Assembly (NCBI GenBank): GCA_002404395.1
Contig: DHJP01000205.1
Location: 11,256 to 16,531, forward strand
Reading direction: 5' to 3'
Source of the DNA: Clostridiales bacterium UBA4717
Lineage (GTDB): Bacteria > Bacillota > Clostridia > Oscillospirales > CAG-272
DNA length: 5,276 bases
Made by a program: the position numbers and the translations under genes. The notes beneath the pieces are model-generated. The model searched no databases, was not told the origin of the DNA, and was given only the letters and a program-made list of their open reading frames with translations. Positions 1 to 5,240 of the stretch are shown piece by piece. The first letter of the stretch is position 1; each line of letters begins with the position of its first letter.

Positions 1-1
1 C

Positions 2-112
2 AGCGCTCACGGCGGAGAGATCTCAATAGACAGCACGCTCGGCAAAGGCAGTACCGTCACGATCAAGCTTCCGCTTGTGGCGTGGCTCTCTGACGGCGCG
101 GACAATGCATAA
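2..112 (+). CDS. walK: Sensor histidine kinase, C-terminal end only (probably WalK/VicK/YycG)
   Basis: Only the last 36 codons are in the window; the gene begins upstream and stops with TAA at 110-112. The visible peptide has the end of a GHKL-type ATPase domain: a GGEI-S-I strand, then the G2-box-like turn LGKGSTVTIKLP, then a short tail (LVAWLSDGADNA). This is the usual last beta-hairpin of a histidine kinase, which autophosphorylates on a conserved His and passes the phosphate to a response regulator. The sequence alone shows only 'histidine kinase'. The assignment to WalK, the essential cell-wall-sensing kinase of Firmicutes, is inferred from the yycH and yycI genes directly downstream, the standard order being walR-walK-yycH-yycI. 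The catalytic His, HAMP and PAS domains and membrane segments lie outside the window and could not be checked. Confidence 0.75.
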   Translation, partial: SAHGGEISIDSTLGKGSTVTIKLPLVAWLSDGADNA

Positions 113-233
113 CCCAAATCTGCCAAACGCATTTTGCAGGACGCTTTTGCCGTTTTTCAAGCAGTCTGGCAGCATCCGCGGTTTCACATCGCTTGTTTCA
201 AGCACACAGTAAGCGCGCGATATGCGGCGCAAA

Positions 234-240
234 GTGAGGT
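234..240 (+). promoter_or_regulatory. Ribosome binding site deciding the TTG start of yycH
   Basis: GTGAGGT lies six bases before TTG at 247. An in-frame TGA at 235-237 rules out any earlier start and there is no nearby in-frame ATG, so this weak-to-moderate Shine-Dalgarno sequence fixes the TTG as the start. The 134 nt between the kinase stop and yycH hold nothing else convincing. The only structure seen is a weak 6-bp inverted repeat (120-125 with 167-172) without a T-tract, so the kinase and yycH are probably co-transcribed. Confidence 0.6.
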
Positions 241-246
241 TATCAA

Positions 247-1614
247 TTGAAAAGATCAAAGAAGGATATTATTCAAAACATAATAATTCTGATACTGCTC
301 CTTGCTTCGCCGGTATTGTTCTCGCTTTTCATCGGTCTGAATTTTCCGACGCATGCAAAATCCGAAGCAGTGTTCGATCGTTTGTGGATAGTCGGAAACA
401 GTGCTGAATCAATCGATTATGATATTCGCGCGTCGCTTGCGCTTCCGATCGCAATTGCCTACAGAAACGACGATATATTGCTTGCGGCATATGCAAACGA
501 TACGCTCATATCGACGATATACACTGAATTTGACAATGTTATCACCGATATTTTCGGAAAAGAAAGCAAGATATCCGAAAGCGGTCTTAACGCAAGCGCT
601 GCTGCGGCACTGCTTGATGACTCGCCCGGATTGATCTATTTCAAATACGCATCTCCGCTTCCCTATCCCGTGATCTGTGCCTGTGCGCTCGGAAGCGAAG
701 CCGTATCATCTGATTTTTCGGAAGCGCCGAGCATATATGTTGAAGCAATCGCTTTGCTGACCGAGGATGACGGAGAAAAGACCACTGCCCGCGTGCTCAT
801 TTTCGGAATGAATGGAAAAATATACGAATCAACCGCAAAAAACGACGATAGACTTGTAATCTCATATGCCGACACCGCCTATCTTGACGCATACTCAGAT
901 TCATTCTCCAAAGCCGAATTTATTTTCAACGATGGCTCTGCCGCACCGTTCATCTCTGCCGGAGCGATCGCATACTCGGAGTTAAAATGCACGTCTTACC
1001 CGGAAATCTTCGGTGAAAACGCCGCGGATCTGCCCGAAATTTTCGGCATGAATCCCGAAAAGACCAGCTCCTACATCGATCACAATAATACTACCGTATT
1101 TGTCTCAAGCTCAGCAAGTCTCAAGCTCACCGCCGAGGGAGAAGTGTTTTTTGATTCCGAGTCCGGCGGCGAATTGAGCTTCAAGAAGCTGCTCGGATAT
1201 TCCAAGCCCGGCAAAAGCCGTTACGATCTGTTCGATATGCTTAACGCGGCAGTCAAGTTTACCGAATTGCTAAACGACAGTTTTCCCGAATTGTCCGACT
1301 CTTCCGTGCTCCGCATTACGGCTTTTTCAAAGGATGAGTCCGGTCTCGTGATAATCGAGCTTTCAAAATATAACAACGGTATACGCATTGACACTGCGCC
1401 CTATCGCCTAACCTTTGGCAGAAACGGGCTTGTTTCCGCCGTTTTCGGCTGCACCCGTTTTGAAGCGCTTCCCGAAAGATTCGCTGCGCTTCCGCTCGGC
1501 ATGATATATAAGCGGCTCACTTCAAAATCCGAGACTGTGAATTGGATCGAGCCGATATATACAAAAGCCGAAGCCGCGGACGATACGTATACGTTGTCGT
1601 TTGCTGTCGGATAA
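247..1614 (+). CDS. yycH: YycH-family regulator of the WalK/WalR two-component system
   Basis: 455 residues from a TTG start, close to the length usual for YycH. A short basic N-terminus (MKRSKK) is followed by one hydrophobic segment at about residues 9-30, giving an N-in membrane anchor with the rest outside. No lipobox or cleavage site is evident. The extracytoplasmic part includes a segment at about 266-300 (FGMNPEKTSSYID, then a TxVFV stretch and an LTAEGEVFF strand pair) of the kind seen in clostridial YycH proteins. A C-terminal domain follows with a NGIRI...YRLTFGRNGLVSAVFG motif at about 377-401. In Bacillus, YycH and YycI contact WalK through their membrane helices and restrain it; in Staphylococcus they act as activators. 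The direction here cannot be told. It lies 134 nt after the kinase gene and 65 nt before yycI, in the standard order. Sequence in this family diverges strongly, so the call rests on topology, motif and neighbours together. Confidence 0.85.
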   Translation: MKRSKKDIIQNIIILILLLASPVLFSLFIGLNFPTHAKSEAVFDRLWIVGNSAESIDYDIRASLALPIAIAYRNDDILLAAYANDTLISTIYTEFDNVITDIFGKESKISESGLNASAAAALLDDSPGLIYFKYASPLPYPVICACALGSEAVSSDFSEAPSIYVEAIALLTEDDGEKTTARVLIFGMNGKIYESTAKNDDRLVISYADTAYLDAYSDSFSKAEFIFNDGSAAPFISAGAIAYSELKCTSYPEIFGENAADLPEIFGMNPEKTSSYIDHNNTTVFVSSSASLKLTAEGEVFFDSESGGELSFKKLLGYSKPGKSRYDLFDMLNAAVKFTELLNDSFPELSDSSVLRITAFSKDESGLVIIELSKYNNGIRIDTAPYRLTFGRNGLVSAVFGCTRFEALPERFAALPLGMIYKRLTSKSETVNWIEPIYTKAEAADDTYTLSFAVG

Positions 1615-1638
1615 GTCGATAACAAATCGAAGTCCGAC
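1606..1638 (+). other. Imperfect hairpin spanning the yycH stop codon
   Basis: GTCGGA (1606-1611) pairs with TCCGAC (1633-1638), and inside it TCGAT (1616-1620) pairs with ATCGA (1626-1630) around an AACAA loop. No T-tract follows, so it does not look like an intrinsic terminator. It may mark a processing or stability site between the yycH and yycI messages, or be chance. Confidence 0.3.
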
Positions 1639-1648
1639 TTCATATAAT
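1619..1648 (+). promoter_or_regulatory. Possible internal sigma-A promoter for yycI
   Basis: TATAAT at 1643-1648 is a perfect -10 hexamer. ATAACA at 1619-1624 matches the -35 consensus at four of six positions with an 18-nt spacer. Initiation would fall near 1655, about 11 nt before the yycI ribosome binding site. The -35 overlaps the hairpin at 1606-1638. The yycH-yycI gap is short and the genes are normally co-transcribed, so this would be an auxiliary promoter at most. Confidence 0.3.
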
Positions 1649-1665
1649 GAAAATATAAGCTTCAC

Positions 1666-1673
1666 AAGGCGGT
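1666..1673 (+). promoter_or_regulatory. Ribosome binding site deciding the GTG start of yycI
   Basis: AAGGCGGT is a near match to AAGGAGGT and lies six bases before GTG at 1680. An in-frame TAA at 1656-1658 leaves no earlier start in this frame. Confidence 0.7.
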
Positions 1674-1679
1674 AAAAAC

Positions 1680-2654
1680 GTGAATTGGAAAAACGTAAAG
1701 ATCTATCTTATCATTGTCTTGCTTTTGCTTGATATATTCCTTGCGGTAAATATCCTTATACTCGGAAACGGCAAAAGCCGCCTTGAAAAGGACAGTATCG
1801 AAAACACCGTAGGGATTCTCGGAGAAGGCGGAATACTCATTGATCCTTCGCTGATACCCGATGAACTTGAATCACTAAAGATCATCGAATCATCCTTTTC
1901 CGGCATCGGATACGAGACCGTAGCCGAAAAAATATCCGACAGCGTCAAGGAAAGCGTAAATGTGCTTCCTGACGGCACGATCCGCATTTATACCGCAGAC
2001 GGCTCGTCCTTTTCGTTCGGAAGCGGCTTCGGATTCTCATATTCCGCCCCGGACGACAGCGAAAGGGCGATCATCTCCCCCATCGCAACATATGACCTGA
2101 CCTCAGCAAACGCCGATAATGCGGAAGTGTTTGATGCGCCGTCAAATGTTGCGGACGCCGAGGTTTCCGCCGAACCGCTTTCAAAGGAAGAAACCGAACT
2201 TGCAGCAAGCTTTTTAAACAAGCTTACCTTCGCCGGCGTCTCCTCATTCTCTTACAGATATGACTATCGAAGCACCGAGAACGATAAAACATATATCTGC
2301 TGTGTACAAACCGCTGACGGAATCGATATTACCGACAACAGGCTTATTCTGACGCTCGCTGACGGGAAAATCGTTTCCGCGGACGGCGCATGGTTCTTTG
2401 CAGATAACTCAAGCGCATATTCAAGCGAACTGTATGACCAACTTTCGATACTCTTAAAAGAACTGCAGACCAAGCTTGCTCTCGGCTCGGACAACGCCGA
2501 AACCGTTTATAACATCACTTCGCTTGAACGAGTCTATTGCCCATATTTCAATTCCGATCGCTCTGCGGTATATTTTCTGCCCGGCTTTAAAATTACGACC
2601 GACGAGCCGGCAGTGCGCATTTACGATGCGGTCAACTGTGAACTCTTTGAATGA
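1680..2654 (+). CDS. yycI: YycI-family regulator of the WalK/WalR two-component system
   Basis: 324 residues from a GTG start, somewhat longer than Bacillus YycI (about 280). The N-terminus, MNWKNVKIYLIIVLLLLDIF, has the family pattern of a (D/E/N)W-x-K motif followed directly by a single membrane helix at about residues 8-29; the rest is extracytoplasmic. Residues about 188-240 carry the YycI-type repeat unit: FSYRYDY, then an ICCVQTADGIDITDNRLIL strand pair and LADGKIVSADGAWFF. The C-terminal part (about 282-322) has a hydrophobic strand, YFLPGFKI, and ends IYDAVNCELFE, resembling the final 'yyIDA-tGE' strand of these PepSY-like folds. An acidic, Ala/Ser-rich stretch at about 140-175 looks like a linker. 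In characterised Firmicutes YycI pairs with YycH and WalK in the membrane. No walJ/yycJ or htrA follows, unlike the classic Bacillus operon; murA takes that place, after a gap with its own promoter. Confidence 0.85.
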   Translation: MNWKNVKIYLIIVLLLLDIFLAVNILILGNGKSRLEKDSIENTVGILGEGGILIDPSLIPDELESLKIIESSFSGIGYETVAEKISDSVKESVNVLPDGTIRIYTADGSSFSFGSGFGFSYSAPDDSERAIISPIATYDLTSANADNAEVFDAPSNVADAEVSAEPLSKEETELAASFLNKLTFAGVSSFSYRYDYRSTENDKTYICCVQTADGIDITDNRLILTLADGKIVSADGAWFFADNSSAYSSELYDQLSILLKELQTKLALGSDNAETVYNITSLERVYCPYFNSDRSAVYFLPGFKITTDEPAVRIYDAVNCELFE

Positions 2655-2663
2655 TTAAAAATA

Positions 2664-2680
2664 TGTTAACATAATGTAAA
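2664..2680 (+). promoter_or_regulatory. WalR (YycF) binding site upstream of murA
   Basis: TGTTAA-CATAA-TGTAAA is an exact match to the published WalR/YycF consensus, two TGT(A/T)A(A/T/C) hexamers in direct repeat separated by five bases. It starts 10 nt after the yycI stop. Its centre is about 60 nt upstream of the start point predicted from the -10 at 2721-2726, a position typical of an activator site. The left half also sits in a 12-nt palindrome, TATGTTAACATA (2662-2673). The match is seen directly; WalR binding and activation are inferred. The presence of walK-yycH-yycI immediately upstream makes the reading likely. Confidence 0.6.
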
Positions 2681-2717
2681 TATTAGTATCTTTGCACTTC
2701 CATTTGTGAATAATATA

Positions 2718-2726
2718 TGATATACT
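2718..2726 (+). promoter_or_regulatory. Extended -10 promoter for murA
   Basis: TGATATACT fits the extended -10 form TGnTATAAT with one mismatch. No good -35 hexamer lies at the usual distance (TTCCAT at 2698-2703), which fits a promoter that depends on the TGn motif or on an activator. An alternative reading is TTGCAC (2692-2697) with TATGAT (2716-2721) at an 18-nt spacing. Initiation near 2732 would give a leader of about 144 nt. Confidence 0.5.
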
Positions 2727-2795
2727 TTAGGTGGGTAAGTGTGCCGATTTTTGTATATTTTGCACCCGTATCCTTTAATTCTTGATTACATATGA

Positions 2796-2826
2796 CCTTT
2801 TCGCCGTTCGGCAAGCCGCGAAAAGG
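2796..2826 (+). other. Hairpin in the murA 5' leader
   Basis: CCTTTTCGC (2796-2804) and GCGAAAAGG (2818-2826) form a perfect 9-bp stem around a 13-nt loop. The loop edge offers an alternative nested GCC-GTTC-GGC stem (2803-2812). There is no T-tract on the + strand, so it is not a simple terminator. It lies about 50 nt before the murA start, which itself has only a weak ribosome binding site. It may affect message stability or translation. It matches no riboswitch class that I recognise. Confidence 0.5.
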
Positions 2827-2875
2827 CTTACGATATATTGCACTTAAATATTTTGCCGGGAAATGAGTCTGAACG

Positions 2876-4168
2876 ATGGAAAAGATCGTAATAGAATCTT
2901 CACGTCCGCTTTACGGAAGTATAGATATCAGCGGAAGCAAAAATGCGGCAATTCCGATCATTTTTGCTTCTCTGCTCACCGAATCCAAATGTATTATTGA
3001 GAATGTACCGCTCATCAGCGACGTCAACCTTTCGCTTGAGATCCTCGCGGCAATGGGTTGCACAGTTAAAATGCTCTCGAAAAACTCAATTGAGGTCGAC
3101 TCGACACGGATGATCCAAGGCTCTGCGCCATATGAGCTTGCACGAAAAATGCGCGGCTCGTATTATCTTGTCGGTGCCGAGCTCGGCAGATTCAACCGCG
3201 CATCGGTAAGCTTCCCGGGCGGTTGTGATTTCGGCGTGCGTCCGATCGACCAGCACATCAAAGGGTTTGAGGCGCTCGGCGCGGACACGACGATTGAAAG
3301 CGGAAATATCGAGTCAATTGCGCCGATGGGACTTACGGGAGCACACTTATATTTTGATAATGTTACAGTCGGCGGCACGATAAATGTTATGCTTGCGGCG
3401 GTCAAAGCCGTCGGGCTTACTGTTATTGAAAACGCAGCGCGTGAGCCGCATATTGTTGACGTTGCCAACTTCTTAAATTCCTGCGGCGCAAACATCACCG
3501 GAGCCGGAACCGACGTCATCAAGATCAAAGGCGTCACGGAGCTTCACGGCACCACATACGCGATCATTCCCGATATGATCGAAGCGGGCACATATATGTG
3601 CGCGGCAGCGGCAGCCGGCGGAACGCTCAAGATATGTAATGTAATTCCGAAGCACCTTGAGTCAATTACCGCAAAACTTGAAGAAATGGGAGTTTCGGTT
3701 ACAACGCTTGACGACTCGGTGATCATTTCACGCACGGGCGAGCTTGCCCCGGTCAGGATCAAAACGCTTCCCTATCCCGGATTTCCTACAGACATGAATC
3801 CGCAGTTCAGCGTATTGCTTTGCCTTGCAGACGGAGTTTCTTCGCTCAGCGAAGGCATATATGACAATCGTTTCAGATATGTGGAAGAGCTGAAGCGCAT
3901 GGGCGCCGACATTACGGTAGACGGTCGCTGCGCCACTTTCAAGGGCGGACTACCGCTTTCGGGGGCGCCGGTGAGAGCTGTTGACCTGCGTGCGGGTGCG
4001 GCAATGATTATCGCCGGGCTTACCGCCTCGGGGCGTACCGAGATCGAAGATATCCGCTATATTGAGCGCGGCTATGAGGACATAGTCGGCAAACTTGCTG
4101 CAGTCGGCGCGGATATTCACCGTTATACCTGTGACGACGATCCGCTCAAATCGAGCCAGAATGCCTGA
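2876..4168 (+). CDS. murA: UDP-N-acetylglucosamine 1-carboxyvinyltransferase (MurA; MurZ/MurA2-like)
   Basis: 430 residues, the usual MurA length. The enzyme transfers enolpyruvate from phosphoenolpyruvate to UDP-GlcNAc in the cytoplasm, the first committed step of peptidoglycan synthesis and the target of fosfomycin. All the key sites are visible: K22-N23 in GSKNAA, R93 in KMRGS, the catalytic Cys117 in PGGCDFGVRPIDQHIKGFEA (so fosfomycin-sensitive type, not the Cys-to-Asp form), R122, D306 in FPTDM, R372 in DLRAGA and R398 in ERGYE. Both inside-out alpha/beta EPSP-synthase-like domains are complete. Segments such as RGSYYLVGAELGRF, GGTINVMLAAV and KHLESITAKLEEMG resemble the Bacillus MurZ (MurAB) paralogue more than MurAA, from memory. 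An in-frame TGA at 2870-2872 fixes ATG 2876 as the first possible start. The ribosome binding site is poor (GAG at 2865-2867). An intrinsic terminator follows 48 nt after the stop. Confidence 0.97.
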   Translation: MEKIVIESSRPLYGSIDISGSKNAAIPIIFASLLTESKCIIENVPLISDVNLSLEILAAMGCTVKMLSKNSIEVDSTRMIQGSAPYELARKMRGSYYLVGAELGRFNRASVSFPGGCDFGVRPIDQHIKGFEALGADTTIESGNIESIAPMGLTGAHLYFDNVTVGGTINVMLAAVKAVGLTVIENAAREPHIVDVANFLNSCGANITGAGTDVIKIKGVTELHGTTYAIIPDMIEAGTYMCAAAAAGGTLKICNVIPKHLESITAKLEEMGVSVTTLDDSVIISRTGELAPVRIKTLPYPGFPTDMNPQFSVLLCLADGVSSLSEGIYDNRFRYVEELKRMGADITVDGRCATFKGGLPLSGAPVRAVDLRAGAAMIIAGLTASGRTEIEDIRYIERGYEDIVGKLAAVGADIHRYTCDDDPLKSSQNA

Positions 4169-4216
4169 ACTTTTAATGCGCAGCCTTTTTAAAGTGCGAT
4201 TTATAATCAAATATTC

Positions 4217-4244
4217 AAGCGAGCCGTGGACGGCTCGCTTTTTT
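4217..4244 (+). terminator. Intrinsic terminator after murA
   Basis: AAGCGAGCCG (4217-4226) pairs perfectly with CGGCTCGCTT (4231-4240) around a TGGA tetraloop. The stem runs into a six-base T-tract (4239-4244). This is a textbook Rho-independent terminator and separates the wall genes from sigG. Confidence 0.93.
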
Positions 4245-4274
4245 GCCGTTTTTGAAACAAAGCCATTTCAGCAC

Positions 4275-4306
4275 GTAAACGTACTTATCGACATCGGGTA
4301 ATTTTG
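4275..4306 (+). promoter_or_regulatory. Possible sigma-F-type promoter of sigG
   Basis: GGTAATTTTG (4297-4306) fits the sigma-F -10 pattern GGnnAnnHTR. GTAAA (4275-4279) matches the -35 pattern G(C/T)ATA at four of five positions, with a 17-nt gap that is on the long side. Initiation near 4312 would give a leader of about 65 nt. Sigma-F transcribes sigG in the Bacillus forespore, so such a promoter is expected here. The motif is short and degenerate, so the call is tentative. Confidence 0.35.
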
Positions 4307-4363
4307 ACAGCATAATATCTGAATAAACCACCGATGCACTCGTCAATACTTCTCATATACAAC

Positions 4364-4373
4364 AAGGGAGGTG
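4364..4373 (+). promoter_or_regulatory. Strong ribosome binding site deciding the GTG start of sigG
   Basis: AAGGGAGGTG lies five bases before GTG at 4379. The in-frame ATG at 4334 lies upstream of this site and has no ribosome binding site of its own, so the GTG is the better start. Confidence 0.88.
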
Positions 4374-4378
4374 TTCGG

Positions 4379-5152
4379 GTGTACTACAACAAAGTTGAAA
4401 TTTGCGGTGTAAATACATCAAAGCTCAAGGTACTGACCGACGAAGAAAAAGATTCGCTCCTGCGGCGAATAAAAGCCGGTGACGCGCAGGCAAGAGCCGC
4501 AATGATCGACGGAAATCTCAGACTTGTATTAAGCATAATCGGGCGTTTCTCGGGACGCGGCGAAAATGCCGACGATCTCTTTCAGGTAGGATGCATCGGT
4601 TTGATCAAAGCAATAGATAATTTCAATATTGATGTCGAGGTGAAGTTCAGCACCTATGCCGTTCCGATGATAATAGGTGAAGTCAGGCGATATCTAAGAG
4701 ACAACAACTCAATCAGAGTGAGCCGCTCGGTCCGCGACCTTGCTTACCGTGCGCTCGGGGTCAGAGAGCAGTTATGCGCAAAAACCGCACGCGATCCGAC
4801 TGTCGAGGAAATTGCCGCCGCGCTCGGAGAGCCGCTTGCCGAGGTATCGGCGGCACTTGAAGCAATCGCTCAACCGGTTTCGCTTTATGATCCCGTGTAT
4901 TCAGACGGTACCGATTCTATCTACGTGATGGACCAGATCAGCGACAACGACAACACCGACGAAAATTGGCTTGAGGACATCGCCCTCAGAGAAGCCATGA
5001 AAAAACTGACCCCGCGCGAGAAAAAGATCGTCAATATGCGTTTTTTCAACGGGAAGACACAAATGGAAATAGCCGAGGAGATCGGGATATCGCAGGCGCA
5101 GGTCAGCCGCCTTGAAAAAGGTGCGCTCAATCGAATAAAAAAACAAATGTAA
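4379..5152 (+). CDS. sigG: RNA polymerase sporulation-specific sigma factor SigG (SpoIIIG)
   Basis: 257 residues from GTG 4379; Bacillus SigG has 260. It directs late gene expression in the engulfed forespore, including spore DNA protection and germination genes. The N-terminus YYNKVEICGVNTSKL is the SigG signature and separates it from SigF. Region 2 covers about residues 44-107, with DDLFQVGCIGLIKAIDNF and the -10-recognition stretch FSTYAVPMIIGEVRRYLRD. Region 3 is about 112-175. Region 4 is about 205-255, with the -35-binding helix-turn-helix at TQMEIAEEIGISQAQVSRLE. A longer reading from ATG 4334 would add 15 residues (HSSILLIYNKGGVRV) that merely translate the leader and ribosome binding site. 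In Bacillus and many Clostridia sigG follows spoIIGA-sigE; here it follows murA with a terminator between. The residue matching Bacillus SigG N45 is Asp44. The gene is intact. Confidence 0.96.
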   Translation: MYYNKVEICGVNTSKLKVLTDEEKDSLLRRIKAGDAQARAAMIDGNLRLVLSIIGRFSGRGENADDLFQVGCIGLIKAIDNFNIDVEVKFSTYAVPMIIGEVRRYLRDNNSIRVSRSVRDLAYRALGVREQLCAKTARDPTVEEIAAALGEPLAEVSAALEAIAQPVSLYDPVYSDGTDSIYVMDQISDNDNTDENWLEDIALREAMKKLTPREKKIVNMRFFNGKTQMEIAEEIGISQAQVSRLEKGALNRIKKQM

Positions 5153-5169
5153 CCGTGAACACTTGCAAC

Positions 5170-5213
5170 TTTTATAAATAAAATTCCGCCCTGCCGTACG
5201 GCAGGGCGGAATT
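5170..5213 (-). terminator. Perfect 32-bp palindrome, probable terminator (best fit for a - strand gene)
   Basis: Positions 5182-5213 are perfectly self-complementary: 16-nt arms with centre at 5197/5198 and the GC-rich core CCGCCCTGCCG. Read on the - strand, the stem is followed by a T-rich stretch (AATTTTATTTATAAAA, the complement of 5185-5170), as in an intrinsic terminator. On the + strand only AATTGATAA follows, a poor U-tract, although it lies 29 nt after the sigG stop and may still help end that message. The likeliest reading is a terminator for a convergent gene to the right, possibly acting in both directions. Confidence 0.6.
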
Positions 5214-5240
5214 GATAACGCTCAAGAATTATTTATAAAA
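5170..5240. repeat. Composite inverted repeat around the palindrome
   Basis: TTTTATAAATAA (5170-5181), directly adjoining the left end of the palindrome, recurs as its exact reverse complement TTATTTATAAAA at 5229-5240, separated from the right end by 15 nt (5214-5228). Together the arms could pair over 28 nt with a single 15-nt bulge on the right. The outer 12-mers are AT-rich, so some coincidence is possible. I do not recognise the unit as a named repeat family. Confidence 0.5.

Noticed and set aside
113..250. The frame of the kinase gene stays open for 45 codons after its TAA, suggesting readthrough or a longer original protein.
   Set aside because: A 45-codon stop-free run is expected roughly one time in nine by chance. 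The translated stretch has no recognisable pattern, and the kinase already ends normally after its last ATPase strand.
23..259. A 78-codon - strand open frame across the kinase end and the intergenic region.
   Set aside because: It lies antisense to a clear coding region, has no convincing ribosome binding site and resembles nothing known. It is a shadow of the + strand gene.
1000..1056. Repeated PEIFG motif in YycH (residues 252-256 and 263-267), as a possible tandem repeat.
   Set aside because: Only two copies of five residues with different codons and no wider similarity; likely chance or a local strand-turn preference.
2655..2760. Terminator for the yycH-yycI message.
   Set aside because: No GC-rich stem with a T-tract is present. 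The 12-nt palindrome TATGTTAACATA is AT-rich and better explained by the WalR box, so read-through into murA remains possible.
3630..3645. TGTAATGTAAT inside murA as a second WalR site.
   Set aside because: The two half-sites overlap by one base instead of being five apart, and the site is deep within a coding region.
4304..4309. Perfect -35 hexamer TTGACA upstream of sigG.
   Set aside because: At 16-18 nt downstream there is no -10-like sequence (the 17-nt position reads ACCACC). It overlaps the candidate sigma-F -10 and is probably coincidental.
4321..4360. Possible sigma-G autoregulatory promoter: GAATA (4321-4325) with CAATACT (4344-4350), or CATATAC (4354-4360).
   Set aside because: The first pair has the right spacing but the -10 misses three of five fixed positions of CATnnTA. 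The second -10 lacks a partner at proper distance and lies only a few bases before the ribosome binding site.
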